DNA of 64,000 bases from the NCBI GenBank assembly GCA_964417555.1, contig CAYQIM010000048.1, forward strand, positions 1 to 64,000. Direction: 5' to 3'. Source of the DNA: CAYQIM01 sp964417555. GTDB lineage: Bacteria > Pseudomonadota > Gammaproteobacteria > Diplorickettsiales > Diplorickettsiaceae. The position numbers and the translations under genes were made by a program. Numbering within the stretch: the first letter of the stretch is position 1; the number at the start of each line of letters is the position of its first letter. The notes under the pieces were generated by a model that saw nothing but the letters and a program-made list of their open reading frames with translations, searched no databases and was not told where the DNA came from. Positions 26,059 to 36,164 of the stretch are shown here, one piece after another.

Positions 26059-28452
26059 ATGAAAATAAGTGAACAATGGTTACGCGAATGGGTTAATCCG
26101 CCTTTAAGCGTTAATGAAATAGCTGAAAAATTGACTTTAGTGGGTTTAGAAGTGGAGTCAATCAATCCCGTTGCCGGTGGATTTAGTCAAGTCGTGGTCG
26201 GACATATCAAAAGTATCGCACCGCATCCTGATCCTAAGGTATCACGCTTACAGGTTTGCCAGGTTGATATCGGCGGTGAAACCTTGCTTTCTATTGTCTG
26301 CGGCGCCCCTAATGCGCGTGCTGATTTGTATGTGGCGGTGGCTTGTTTAGGTGCGACACTACCTAATAATGTAACGATAAAAGAAGCAAAGATTCGTGGG
26401 GTATTTTCTCAAGGTATGTTGTGCTCAAGGACGGAATTAGGAATGACTCAGGAATCCGAAGGAATTTTAGAGCTTCCCATCGATGCGCCACTTGGTCAGG
26501 ATTTACGCGACTATCTGCAATTAACCGATCACGTCATTGATATTCACGTCACACCTAATCGTGGGGATTGTCTAAGTGCAAAAGGATTAGCGCGCGATTT
26601 AGCCGCATTAACGAAGAGTCCGTTTAATGACCTTGCTATACCCCGTATCGCTGTAGAACTGTCTGAACCATATCCCATTAGTGTTGAATCGACGGAGGAC
26701 TGTGCTCACTATTGTGGAAGAATTATTCGTGCCATTAATCCGCAGGCGCAATCACCGATTTGGCTTACTGAACGTTTACGCCGTGCTGATTTTCGATCGA
26801 TTCATCCCGTTGTCGATATTACCAACTATGTCATGCTGGAATTGGGACAACCTTTACATGCCTTTGACTTAGCACGACTGGATTCAGAAATTAATGTACG
26901 ACGTGCTAACAAAAATGAAAAACTGGTCTTACTCGACGGTAAAGAAGTCTGTCTCGATAAAGATACCCTCGTTATTGCTGATAAAACACGGGTACAAGCG
27001 CTTGCTGGTGTGATGGGGGGGCTTGATGCCTCTGTTACTGAGACGACTACTGATATTTTTTTAGAAAGTGCTTTTTTTAATCCAGCGGTTCTCGCCGGCC
27101 GTGCACGACATTTTGGTTTAAGTAGTGAAGCGGCTTACCGTTTTGAACGAGGTGTTGATCCAGATTTAGCTGTATCTGCAATAGAAAGAGCGACTCAATT
27201 ATTAATTGAAATTGTAGGTGGCAAGGTAGGTCCGGTTAATGAAAAGCGGGCGGCCTGTGTCAAATCCGTCGCGATTCCATTACGTCAAGCGCGGATAAAA
27301 AAAATACTGGGTATGTCGATAACAGCGGCTGAAACCACCTCGATCCTTCAGCGCCTAGGCATGACTTTGCAACCTGAAAATGACACTACAAAAGAACAGG
27401 TTTGGCAAGTGACGCCACCCAACTGGCGTTTCGATATCCATAGAGAAGAAGATATCATCGAAGAATTAGCGCGTGTTCATGGCTATGATAAAGTTCCTAA
27501 AACTTTTCCTTGTGCTGAACAGCATTTTCAACCTTGTCCTGAAACCGAAATCCCCTTGTCCAGGTTACGTCATCTGTTAATGGATCGTGATTATCACGAA
27601 GCCATTACCTATAGTTTTACTTCTTCAGAATTACAAAAAATCATTGATCCGCAACAAGCCCCTTTCGTTTTATTGAATCCGATTTCCAGTGAACTGTCAG
27701 TGATGCGTACCAGCTTATGGCCTGGTTTACTCAATGCCGCTATTTATAATCAAAAGCGTCAGCAATCACGCATACGATTATTTGAAACAGGACTTTGTTT
27801 TCAGACCCAACAAGGAAAATTATCGCAAAAACCTTATTTAGCAGCAATTGCCTTAGGAAATCGGGTTGCCGAACAATGGGGACTGCCTGAAAAATCAGTC
27901 GATTTTTTCTCAGTAAAAGCGGATATTGAAAACTTGTTTCGAGTCAGCAGACAACTTGCAGCGATACGGTTTATACCCGGAGAGCATCCAGCATTACACC
28001 CAGGACAATCAAGTCAGATAGTACAAGGAGAAAAAGTTATTGGTCATTTTGGCGCCTTACACCCTAAGCTTGTCGAAGAATTAGGTTTATTAGGTGCGGT
28101 GTATTTATTTGAATTATCTCTTTCTGCCTTGACAACCGCGAATCTACCCGCTTTTGAATCCTATTCTAAATTTCCTGTCGTTCGCCGTGACCTTTCTTTT
28201 TGGATAGAAGAAAAATTTACCGCGCAGTGTATCTTAGAACAGGTGAGAACGGATGCGGGTCCTTGGCTTAATGATACTTATTTATTTGATATCTATTATG
28301 ATAAGGAAAAAGAAAAAGAAAGACGTAGCCTTGCCTTAGCTTTATTTTGGCAACACCCTTCCCGGACCTTAGTCGACAGCGAAGTGGATGATCTGCTTAA
28401 GCAAGTTATTCAAAGTCTCAAACAGCATTTTATTATTCAATTAAGGAAATAG
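26059..28452 (+). CDS. pheT: Phenylalanine-tRNA ligase beta subunit
   Basis: 797 residues, the usual length. N-terminal tRNA-binding (EMAP-like) domain with VVVGHIKSIAPHPDPKVSRL, the B3/B4 editing domain (VTPNRGDCLSAKGLARDLAA, RPxHAFD as QPLHAFDLARLD), the B5 domain and the C-terminal ferredoxin-fold anticodon-binding domain (YSKFPVVRRDLSFWIEE). Editing of misacylated Tyr-tRNAPhe belongs to this subunit. Intact; one base between pheS and pheT, and 5 bp to ihfA. Confidence 0.96.
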   Translation: MKISEQWLREWVNPPLSVNEIAEKLTLVGLEVESINPVAGGFSQVVVGHIKSIAPHPDPKVSRLQVCQVDIGGETLLSIVCGAPNARADLYVAVACLGATLPNNVTIKEAKIRGVFSQGMLCSRTELGMTQESEGILELPIDAPLGQDLRDYLQLTDHVIDIHVTPNRGDCLSAKGLARDLAALTKSPFNDLAIPRIAVELSEPYPISVESTEDCAHYCGRIIRAINPQAQSPIWLTERLRRADFRSIHPVVDITNYVMLELGQPLHAFDLARLDSEINVRRANKNEKLVLLDGKEVCLDKDTLVIADKTRVQALAGVMGGLDASVTETTTDIFLESAFFNPAVLAGRARHFGLSSEAAYRFERGVDPDLAVSAIERATQLLIEIVGGKVGPVNEKRAACVKSVAIPLRQARIKKILGMSITAAETTSILQRLGMTLQPENDTTKEQVWQVTPPNWRFDIHREEDIIEELARVHGYDKVPKTFPCAEQHFQPCPETEIPLSRLRHLLMDRDYHEAITYSFTSSELQKIIDPQQAPFVLLNPISSELSVMRTSLWPGLLNAAIYNQKRQQSRIRLFETGLCFQTQQGKLSQKPYLAAIALGNRVAEQWGLPEKSVDFFSVKADIENLFRVSRQLAAIRFIPGEHPALHPGQSSQIVQGEKVIGHFGALHPKLVEELGLLGAVYLFELSLSALTTANLPAFESYSKFPVVRRDLSFWIEEKFTAQCILEQVRTDAGPWLNDTYLFDIYYDKEKEKERRSLALALFWQHPSRTLVDSEVDDLLKQVIQSLKQHFIIQLRK

Positions 28453-28457
28453 CGTAT

Positions 28458-28760
28458 ATGGTAAAAGCCTTAACGAAAGCAGATTTAATTGCCTGTTTAA
28501 GGGAACAAGACGCGAGTTTAACCGGAACGGTGGCAACGCAATTAACCGATGCTTTTTTTGGTGAAATTATTTTTGCTTTGGAAAATGACGATACGGTAAA
28601 ATTTTCAGGATTAGGTAGCTTTCGTGTTAGAAAGAAAAAAGCACGTCCCGGGCGAAATCCGAAAACGGGCGTTGATACGACAATTCCATCGCGTAATGTC
28701 GTTCTTTTTCAAGCAAGTCAAAAGTTAAAAGCAAAATTAAAAAATCCTAAAGATAAGTAA
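28458..28760 (+). CDS. ihfA: Integration host factor subunit alpha
   Basis: 100 residues of the HU/IHF fold. MVKALTKADLIACLREQ start, FGEIIFALENDDTVKFSGLG core and the DNA-bending arm RKKKARPGRNPKTGVDTTIP with the conserved Pro tip. Position directly after pheT distinguishes IhfA from HU and IhfB. It bends DNA at specific sites with IhfB (not in the window). Followed by a strong hairpin. Confidence 0.93.
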   Translation: MVKALTKADLIACLREQDASLTGTVATQLTDAFFGEIIFALENDDTVKFSGLGSFRVRKKKARPGRNPKTGVDTTIPSRNVVLFQASQKLKAKLKNPKDK

Positions 28761-28815
28761 ATATACCGCCGTACTTGAAAATGCTATTTTGCATTTTCGA
28801 GAGCAATCGGTATAT
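28761..28815 (+). terminator. Hairpin terminator of pheST-ihfA
   Basis: Inner stem CTTGAAAATGC (28774-28784) against GCATTTTCGAG (28791-28801) with a TATTTT loop. An outer stem ATATACCG (28761-28768) pairs with CGGTATAT (28808-28815). The inner stem nearly equals the one at 17938-17967, so this may also be a small repeat family. A clear U-tract is lacking. Confidence 0.55.
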
Positions 28816-28882
28816 ATCGATGTAACCGAAAGAGTCTGTCAGTTGCGAGTTTTTCTTTCCGGCATTACAATGTGTCCCTTTT

Positions 28883-28959
28883 CGGGGCGTAGCGCAGCCT
28901 GGTAGCGCACCTGCATGGGGTGTAGGTGGTCGCTGGTTCAAATCCAGTCGCCCCGACCA
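28883..28959 (+). tRNA. tRNA-Pro (anticodon GGG)
   Basis: Acceptor CGGGGCG pairs with CGCCCCG, discriminator A, encoded CCA to 28959. Anticodon loop ATGGGGT gives GGG. T-arm GGTTCAAATCC intact. The D-arm GCGCAGCCTGGTAGCGC is typical for tRNA-Pro. Confidence 0.95.
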
Positions 28960-28977
28960 ACAGTTTCCTGGCTAAAG

Positions 28978-29757
28978 TTACCTAGGTCTAATAGGGGCTT
29001 GTTCATGGTTATTTGCTTCCTTATACGCAAGCAGATAATAATCATAAAATACTTTACCTAATCTACCATTATCAAAAATGGATAAACAGCTTAATTCTCG
29101 TAAGTGGTTAAATTGAGCCGATCCTTCTAAAGTGAGTGCATCTTTTAGTTTTAAAGCCGCCTTTATTTTTGCTTGGGTAGAAAATCCAAAATTAATTTTA
29201 AAAAAACGTGTAGTATGCGTGATATTTTCTGCTTCTCGGCTATAAAGGTCCGCTAAATATTTTTCTAGCCATAATTTAGCAATAAAAGAATTCCAATGTT
29301 GTTCTTTTCTTGTTAGAAACATTTGTCCAACGTTATTTAATTCAATATGTGGAAATATAAATTCAACTATTTTTTGAGTTGCTTCAAAATTTTGCTTGAC
29401 AAAACTGAGTAAAAGTTTTGAATCCTTAAAATTTTTTTCAATAAACATCTGGGCTAGTGCCTTCCGATCAAATTTATCATAATGCTGGTGTATAAATTCT
29501 ATTATCGCTTCACTTGTTTCAGGTGTTGCTGATTGTAGTAAGTTACCTATACTGATACTGAAGGAATTCAAAGTAACAGGGAATGCTGAATCTCGTACTC
29601 CGCTAATCTTATTTTTTGCTAAAAATATTTGAGCAAGCGTATTCGAGTCAAATTGATCAATGTGTTGGGAGATAAATCTCAATAAATGCTTAGCCGAATC
29701 GGGGTAAAATTTTACTGCTAACAACAAAACGTTCCAACCGTACTTATCTTTTATCAA
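28978..29757 (-). pseudogene. Repeat protein, 3' fragment behind an in-frame stop
   Basis: 259 codons from a TTG, but in exactly the same frame as the gene ending at 29788, separated from it only by one TAA. It continues the same repeats (LLRFISQHIDQFDSNTLAQIFL, FIHQHYDKFDRKALAQMFIE). After the repeats there is a different C-terminal domain (FWxSFIAKLWLEKYLADLYS-like helices, then KAALKLKDALTLEGSAQF). Fused length would be 844 residues. No known family recognised. Confidence 0.7.
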
Positions 29758-29787
29758 CAGTAGGTTTACTAGTGATTCCGAATTAAA

Positions 29788-31512
29788 TTAATCGCGATGC
29801 TGAGATATAAAATTCAATAGAGATTTGACTGATTCTGGCTTGCGTATTGCCACTTTAAGAAGATTACCTTGGCCTTCTCTAAACGCATATAGGCTTGTAA
29901 CGATCTTCCGATCAGAATTCAATTGCGCGTGAAACATCTGAGTCAATGCATTTGGATCAAATTGATCAAAATGTTGGGATATAAATTCCAATATCGATTG
30001 AAAAACTTTAGGTCGATATACTGCCAAATGAAAAGTATTTTTTTTACTTTCTAAGAACATGTAGGAAAAAGTCTTGGGGTCGAATTCTTTGTCTTTAATA
30101 CGTTTGGATACAAAATCTAATAGCGCAGGCATTTCGCTAGGTGCACAATAGGCGGCTAATGCACTGATATTCAGACCATTGACATCTTTTTCTAAAAAAA
30201 GATGCGAAAGTGTAGCTGGATGGAATTGATCAAGATGTTGAGATATAAAGTTTAATAGCGGTCCTATAGCTTTCGGATGCGAACGAACGGCCCACAGCAG
30301 TAAATTTTGATCCTCAATACGGTCAAATTTTATTAAGTTAATTAGCTTTGTTATTAAGTCATCATCCATTATTGAGTTAATTAAATCCAACTCAAAAAAT
30401 AAACTTAGTTTAGAAAAATCGCTGTTATTAAGTTCTTTACTGGGTTTATTAATAATGGAAAAAATAACTTCGTTAAAAAGTGGTTTCAATTTTTCCCAAT
30501 AATCAGGAAAATCTGCTCTAATTTTTTTTAGTTGCCAGTCATCTTTTTCTTTAAGTTCAATGATATGGCGATTTTCAACACCCACTAGTTGGTTATTAGA
30601 AAATAAATGACTAAAGCAAGCACAATCTAGCAGACTAACGATGTCTTCATCCGATGGCGCATGAACAAAATAATGGGTTTCTATCAAGGTGGAAAAAAAA
30701 CAATGTCTGATGTAGTGCCAATTGAGATCGCAGATAGCAGAGTTTTCGTCAATTATAAAAATTGCTTCCCAACCGATAAGCGCTTCAGGTAAGTAGCATT
30801 TAATTTGTTCCATTATTTTTTCTGTTATTCCATACTTGTATCCGGTTTCTTCTTTATTTAGACCCACATAACCCACTTCTTGTAACAAACCACGCAAATA
30901 TTCACTTAATAAAAAAGGTAAATGAAAAGGAACGCATTGTTGTTCAAATTCGTTGGTTAAGATACGTTTAATCGCTTCGTCCGATAAATATCCAGGATAA
31001 GGATCATCGTCAAAATTAGCTTTAATGCCTAATCCTATCGCAGCTGCTACTTTGGTAAATTGATTAGCCGTATGAACACTTCCTGTTTTTGCGCCCAAGA
31101 TTTTTACCAAATGAACTCTCACTTGATAGAGTAGCTCAGATAAAGAACGTGGTGTCGTGAAAGAAAAACAGATATCATTGAGTCGATTATGAAAGCCCTC
31201 TGTGCATAGTGTGATATCTTCTGTAAGCTTAGCAATGACAGCTGTCTGACTCGATTCTGAGGGCATATTTGACAAAGTATGAGGATAGCCAAATAGATAG
31301 CAATAAATAAGCTGTAATGATTCTGTTATTAAGGGTTGCTGTATATGGTGGTCAAAACAATGTTGGGCTAAGTCACTTATTTGCTCACGGCAGCGATTTT
31401 CTAATTGTGTCAGCCAATCCTGAGGTAACGATGACAAATCATTAGAATGAATAGGTAGCGGTGGTGTTAATTCAAAAAGTTTCTCTTTATTTAAAATGGG
31501 ACTTAGTTTCAT
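29788..31512 (-). pseudogene. Large repeat protein interrupted by a nonsense codon, 5' part
   Basis: 574 codons from ATG 31512 (MKLSPILNKEKLFELTPPLP). An N-terminal helical domain of about 360 residues precedes 30-45-residue repeats with the consensus LLxFISQHxDQFDPxxLxxM and FLEKxxxG. The last repeat ends QHRD-TAA, where the other repeats have QHxDQ; CAA to TAA explains it exactly, and the frame continues FNSESLVNLLLIKDKYGWNV. No signal peptide. Host-directed effector is a plausible but unproven role. The N-terminal 574 residues may still be made. Confidence 0.75.
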
Positions 31513-31829
31513 AACCTATGCTCCCTTTATTATTTTTTTTAGGTGAAAATAATATTAATCAACTTAAAAATTATTTAGATATAATAATACATTTACTATC
31601 ACTAGTATAAATTAATATTTTTGGTTAAAAAATAGACTACAATAACAAAGCGTGTGTTCGCAGAAAGGTTTACTGCTATAGTATACGCTTTGCATTTGAA
31701 TTTTCGGCGGTGTTGTCATTCCATACACTGCGGTTGCTCATTCTGATGGCGCCTTGCCGGAAACTTAATTGCTGTGGGTATAGAAAACTTCTTACTTTAG
31801 CTTCTATTAACAAGGCAGGAGATAGAATA
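31513..31829. repeat. Intergenic gap with family F repeat (31676-31783)
   Basis: 31540-31660 is very AT-rich and probably carries the promoter of the minus-strand repeat-protein gene. From CTATA (31676) to TATAG (31783) runs a palindromic unit containing GAATTTTCGGCGGTGTTG, ACTGCGGTTGCTCATTC and GCCTTGCCGGAAAC. It matches 51068-51210. The 31710-31829 stretch is open in the uspA frame but is repeat, not protein. Confidence 0.6.
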
Positions 31830-32279
31830 ATGGCAATTTATCGAAATATTTTAGTCGCAATTGATTTACACCCTACGTGTGATGAAATTATATTAAAGCG
31901 CGCCCATCAATTAGCAAAAGACAGCCAAGCCAGCTTATCGATTATTCACGCGGTAGAACATATTAATGCCTATGGCGTGGCGCAAGCCTATCCGGCAGTG
32001 ATCGATTTAGAAGAAGAGATGCGTTTAGAAGCAAAAAAACAATTAGCTCAACTGGCTGAAAAGTTTTCTATCCCTGATAAACACCAATACGTTGAAGTAG
32101 GTTCGCCTAAGGTCGTTATTTTAGATAAAATGAACGCCTTAAAGGTTGACTTAATTATCATCGGTAGCCATGGCAGACATGGCATTGGTTTATTGTTTGG
32201 CTCTACGGCAAGTGCGGTTATCCACCATCTCTCTTGTGATGCACTTGTTGTTAAAATACTCGATCATAAGTCTCTCTAA
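31830..32279 (+). CDS. uspA: Universal stress protein (UspA family)
   Basis: 149 residues from ATG 31830 (MAIYRNILVAIDLHPTCDEI) with AGGAG upstream; an upstream in-frame start would translate repeat DNA. The ATP-type Usp motif is GSHGRHGIGLLFGSTASAV with DLIIIGSHG before it. Cytosolic dimer linked to stress survival. Alone on its transcription unit. Confidence 0.9.
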   Translation: MAIYRNILVAIDLHPTCDEIILKRAHQLAKDSQASLSIIHAVEHINAYGVAQAYPAVIDLEEEMRLEAKKQLAQLAEKFSIPDKHQYVEVGSPKVVILDKMNALKVDLIIIGSHGRHGIGLLFGSTASAVIHHLSCDALVVKILDHKSL

Positions 32280-32289
32280 TGGACTCTGT

Positions 32290-32349
32290 CTGGACTTACG
32301 TGAAAAATTGTAGTTTGGCATCTGGCGTCGGTTTTTCGCATAAGCAGTC
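32290..32349. repeat. Family B element, internally deleted copy
   Basis: CTGGACTTACGTGAAAAATT at the left and GGTTTTTCGCATAAGCAG at the right are the two family B ends; the middle is reduced to about 25 bases including GGCGTCGG. It lies between uspA and the DUF378 gene. Confidence 0.55.
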
Positions 32350-32487
32350 GGTATTTGTTTATCTCCAATTTTTGAGCTACAGTAATAAGGGCTATTGTCA
32401 GTTGAACCAAAAATAAGACGTTGTTGCGACAAAATGAAATCAGAATCCATAGTGTTTGGAACAAGATCTATTAGTAAAGGAGTATTT

Positions 32488-32712
32488 ATGTTCAAAAATC
32501 CGAGTGTTTTAGATTGGATTGCACTGGTTATCTTATTCATTGGTGGATTGAACTGGGGTTTGGTGGGTTTGTTCCACTTTGATTTAATAACCGGTATCTT
32601 TGGGGACTACAGCCCAATTGCTAGAATTCTTTATATTATTATTGGGCTTTGTGCTATTTATGTATTAGTTCGTGCACTGAGTTGCTGTAAAAAAGGGATC
32701 TCAGTCCCTTAA
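32488..32712 (+). CDS. DUF378 small membrane protein
   Basis: 74 residues from ATG 32488 with AAAGGAG six bases before. WIALVILFIGGLNWGLVGLF is the DUF378 signature, followed by DLITGIFG and a second membrane helix (ARILYIIIGLCAIYVLVRAL), then a short tail with a Cys pair. Function unknown in all bacteria. The frame is open upstream to 32395 but without a ribosome-binding site. Confidence 0.85.
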   Translation: MFKNPSVLDWIALVILFIGGLNWGLVGLFHFDLITGIFGDYSPIARILYIIIGLCAIYVLVRALSCCKKGISVP

Positions 32713-32718
32713 ATTTTT

Positions 32719-32816
32719 CTGGATTGCCGCCCCGTATCTATTTTGCAACCATTTAGTAACAGGCTGATCCAATGCTGTACCGTCTGTGAAAATAGGTGCG
32801 GGGCTCGCAATGGCAG
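32719..32816. repeat. Family A repeat, decayed copy
   Basis: CTGGATTGCCGCCCC at the left and GGGGCTCGCAATGGC at the right recall the second half of the family A unit, with an inserted AT-rich centre. It fills the convergent gap before rmuC. Confidence 0.4.
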
Positions 32817-32848
32817 TTACCCTTTATAACATATAAGCCCCGTTTGTA

Positions 32849-34060
32849 TTAATTTGACGTGTCTGAATCAAGTTGCGTGTTTAATTCAACCTGTTCTATT
32901 TTTTCAAAACGAGAACTTATCTTATCAGCCGATGTCTTGGCTTCCTGGATATCGGTATGTACTTGTTGAATATGACGAGATAGTTTAGTCATGCGTTCTC
33001 TAAAGCGAGAAAAATCTTTCGCCAGTACCGTGAGGTGCTCTTGAATTAAATGAACTTGCTCGCGGGTGGCAGCATCTTTCAATACCGCGTGTGCTGTCGT
33101 TAAAATAGCCATCATCGTTGTCGGAGAGACCAACCATACGCGTTGACGCTGTGCTTCTTCGACCAGATCGTAATAATGCGCATGAATTTCAGCAAAGATA
33201 GCTTCGGCTGGAATAAATAATAGGGCGCCTTCTGATGTTTCTCCAGGAATAATATATTTCGATGAAACCGCTTGAATATGATGGCGTATATCCTGTCGAA
33301 ATTGTGCGGTTGCTGCTTTTTGTTCGCTCTTAGGTAAATCATGATCGCTTAATTTTCGAAAACCTTCTAAGGGAAATTTAGCGTCAATGGCAATACTTCC
33401 TGTGGGTGGAGGAAGTAACAGCAAGCAATCTACGCGCTTGCCATTGCTCAAAGTATGTTGCAAGCTGAAATGTGTTGTCGGCAATATGTTTTGTATTAAA
33501 GCATTTAATTGCACTTCGCCAAAAACACCGCGTGAACGCTTATCGGCAAGAATCTGCTGCAAATTGATAACATTGTTAGAAAGTTCAGTAATGCGTTTTT
33601 GTGCTTCATCAATCAAGGCAAGTCGTTTAATCACATCCGTAAAGGTAGCCGTGGTTTGGGCAAATCCATCAAATAAACGTTTTTCTACTTGCCCACTGAT
33701 AAGCTGTAATTTTTCCTGAGTATTCTCCGTTAATTTATCCATACGCTGACTAATCGCTTGCAAACCTTGTTGAATACTGTCTTGCAACAATTTCAAATTG
33801 CCTAACTGATGCTGATCAAATTGTTGCCGATACAGCGCTAACTCGCGATGTAATTGTTCTTTTGACTCTATTGCACAGCGCTGATCGGCAACACGTGAAT
33901 CATTGAGCTGATTCAGTAAACGACCAATATCTTGCCAATGGCTTTCCATTTTTACTAATTTGTCATGCTGACGCCCTAATTTATAAAACTGAAAAAGGGC
34001 AAATCCTATTAAGCTGGTAAGCAGCCCTAAAGTGATATATATAAAACTAATGATTGTCAT
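32849..34060 (-). CDS. rmuC: DNA recombination protein RmuC
   Basis: 403 residues. One N-terminal membrane segment (IISFIYITLGLLTSLIGFAL), a long coiled coil (about 40-170, Gln/Leu-rich) and the RmuC nuclease-like domain: RGVFGEVQLNALIQNILP, SIAIDAKFPLEGF, LLFIPAEAIFAEIHAH, WLVSPTTMMAIL. The family limits inversions at short inverted repeats in E. coli, which is of interest in a genome so rich in palindromes. Divergent from slt with 29 bp between the starts. Confidence 0.92.
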   Translation of the reverse strand: MTIISFIYITLGLLTSLIGFALFQFYKLGRQHDKLVKMESHWQDIGRLLNQLNDSRVADQRCAIESKEQLHRELALYRQQFDQHQLGNLKLLQDSIQQGLQAISQRMDKLTENTQEKLQLISGQVEKRLFDGFAQTTATFTDVIKRLALIDEAQKRITELSNNVINLQQILADKRSRGVFGEVQLNALIQNILPTTHFSLQHTLSNGKRVDCLLLLPPPTGSIAIDAKFPLEGFRKLSDHDLPKSEQKAATAQFRQDIRHHIQAVSSKYIIPGETSEGALLFIPAEAIFAEIHAHYYDLVEEAQRQRVWLVSPTTMMAILTTAHAVLKDAATREQVHLIQEHLTVLAKDFSRFRERMTKLSRHIQQVHTDIQEAKTSADKISSRFEKIEQVELNTQLDSDTSN

Positions 34061-34089
34061 TTTTTCCTCGTTTCCTAATGAAACAATAG

Positions 34090-35940
34090 ATGGTTAAAAA
34101 AATACGGTATGGTCTGATTTTATGGTTAAACCTTTATTCGGCGCTGGCTTGTGCCGGTAATGGCTATACGCAGCGCGAGTTATTTTGGCAAGCAAGACAG
34201 GCGCTGTTAACAAAACATTATTCACACTTTGAACAATTAAGAGTGCATTTAGAAGATTATCCTTTATACCCTTATTTGTCTTATTTCAAAATAAAACAAC
34301 AACCGTTAGCTTATCAGAATGAAGAGGGAATAGATGATTTTTTAGAATCCTACCAGGATACGCCTCTAGCACCTAAATTACGTGCCGAATGTTTAACCCA
34401 CGCGGCAAAAGCCAGAGATTGGTCACGTTTTATTCATTATTACCGACCCACGTATGGACCTGTATTGCAATGCTATTATCTCAATGCCTTGCTTGCTACT
34501 CAGCAAAAACGAGTTGCCTATCAAGCGATACCCAAATTATGGTTAAGTCTACGTTCGCCACCACCTATCTGTCGATGGGTGTTTTCTCGTTGGGAAAATG
34601 ACGGCAGGCTGAATAGAAAATTAGTTTGGCAAAAAATAGAGCAGGGTATTCAAAACGATAATGTGCCACTGATCCAGCATCTAGCACAATTTTTACCCAC
34701 CGAAGAAAGGCAACAAGTTAAAGTTTGGTATCGAGTGCATCACCATCCTTTGCTCATCGAACAAAGTGAGCAATTTGATGCAGAAGATAACATTGATAGA
34801 AAAATCTTATTATATGGCATGCAACGTCTAGCCCATAACACACCCAATGAATTCGCTGAAAGCTGGCCGTTGCTTAATAAAATGTATGCCTTTAATGAGC
34901 CAGAAAAACAAAATTTACTGAATGCGCTGGCTATTTCTTTAGCGCGGCACGCCGATTTATCGGCGAGTGATTGGTTAAAACAAATTAAACCTTCTTACGC
35001 CGATACCGTTTTACGGGAATGGCGCGTACGTAATGAATTATTACAGGGAAACTGGAAGCAGGTACTTTATTGGATAGGTCGTCTGTCAGCTAGCGAGCAA
35101 AAACGTCCCTGTTGGCGTTACTGGCGAGCTAGAGCGTTAGCTGAAACACAACAGGTACAGGCCGCGACTGATATTTATAAGCACTTAGCAACGGAAGTGG
35201 ATTATTATGGTGTACTCGCTAGCCGGCGTTTAAAGCAACCCTATCATCCACATACGCAGAGGCATGTAGGGGATAATATAGCGCTACAAAAAAATGCTGC
35301 GATACAACGTGCCAAAGAGCTTTATGCACTGGGTTTTACTGGCGATGCACGGCGTGAATGGCAATGGTCGCTAGAAAGTTTATCAAAACCACAACTCGAA
35401 GCGGCCGCGCAATTAGCCAAAAAATGGCAATGGTACGATCTGGCTATTATGGGTGCTGCCAAAGCAAAAAATCATAATGACGTAAAATTGCGTTTTCCCA
35501 TGGCTTACCGACCTATTGTTTTATCCGCCGCGAGAAAGGTCCATTTAAATTCAGCTTGGATCTGGGCAATTATGCGCCAAGAAAGTGCGTTTATGTGGAA
35601 TGCGAAATCCAGTGCCGGCGCCCTAGGGCTGATGCAGATTATGCCTGCCACAGGAAAGTATCTGGCCAAAAATCTTAAGTTATCTACGTTTAATTTATTA
35701 GATCCGAAACTCAATATTCGCTTAGGGAGTACCTATTTAAAACGTTTATTAAATTCATTTGATGGCAATTTATTGTTGGCGACGGCGGCTTATAATGTAG
35801 GTCCGACGCGGATTAAAAATTATCAGGCGCTGTATCAACGTTTACCTAGCGACGTGTGGGTAGAAATTCTACCTTGGAAAGAAACGCGTGATTATATTAA
35901 AAGTGTGAGTTTAGCGAGAAGTATTTACGGCCAAATTTGA
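34090..35940 (+). CDS. slt: Soluble lytic murein transglycosylase
   Basis: 616 residues. Sec signal peptide (MVKKIRYGLILWLNLYSALA, cleavage near CAG), a large alpha-superhelical U-shaped domain, then the C-terminal SLT lysozyme-like domain: MRQESAFMWNAKSSAGALG with catalytic Glu near 498, GLMQIMPATGK and TAAYNVGPTRIKNY. It cleaves peptidoglycan to 1,6-anhydro products in the periplasm. Its stop codon touches a family C element; the C-terminus (SLARSIYGQI) still looks native. Confidence 0.93.
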   Translation: MVKKIRYGLILWLNLYSALACAGNGYTQRELFWQARQALLTKHYSHFEQLRVHLEDYPLYPYLSYFKIKQQPLAYQNEEGIDDFLESYQDTPLAPKLRAECLTHAAKARDWSRFIHYYRPTYGPVLQCYYLNALLATQQKRVAYQAIPKLWLSLRSPPPICRWVFSRWENDGRLNRKLVWQKIEQGIQNDNVPLIQHLAQFLPTEERQQVKVWYRVHHHPLLIEQSEQFDAEDNIDRKILLYGMQRLAHNTPNEFAESWPLLNKMYAFNEPEKQNLLNALAISLARHADLSASDWLKQIKPSYADTVLREWRVRNELLQGNWKQVLYWIGRLSASEQKRPCWRYWRARALAETQQVQAATDIYKHLATEVDYYGVLASRRLKQPYHPHTQRHVGDNIALQKNAAIQRAKELYALGFTGDARREWQWSLESLSKPQLEAAAQLAKKWQWYDLAIMGAAKAKNHNDVKLRFPMAYRPIVLSAARKVHLNSAWIWAIMRQESAFMWNAKSSAGALGLMQIMPATGKYLAKNLKLSTFNLLDPKLNIRLGSTYLKRLLNSFDGNLLLATAAYNVGPTRIKNYQALYQRLPSDVWVEILPWKETRDYIKSVSLARSIYGQI

Positions 35941-36082
35941 AAAAGTGCCTTCCAATGCACGATGACGGCCAAGAAACGTTTTTTCTGTGTTTCGCTATTC
36001 GCATACCTGATGTATGCTCTGTTGTACTACTCGAAAAACAACGTTTCTTGTCTCGTCCTAGCACATTGGAAGGCACTTTTTG
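35940..36082. repeat. Family C palindromic element, copy 1
   Basis: 143 bp with perfect 18-bp terminal arms: AAAAAGTGCCTTCCAATG (35940-35957) and its complement (36065-36082). Inside follow CACGATGACGGCCAAG, a central GCATACCTGATGTATGC hairpin, ACTCGAAAAACAACG and TCGTCCTAGCAC. Copy 2 is at 53961-54106. It starts at the slt stop codon and may serve as its terminator (arm followed by TTTTT). Confidence 0.8.
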
Positions 36083-36164
36083 ATATTGTCCTCGCACGGT
36101 GAGTTTTTATACTGCCATAACGAGAACGGTTTGTTTTTTTATTAGTTAACGTACAAAACTTATG

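Noticed and set aside
31710..31829. Longer uspA N-terminus
   Set aside because: The stretch is a family F repeat and the ribosome-binding site belongs to ATG 31830.
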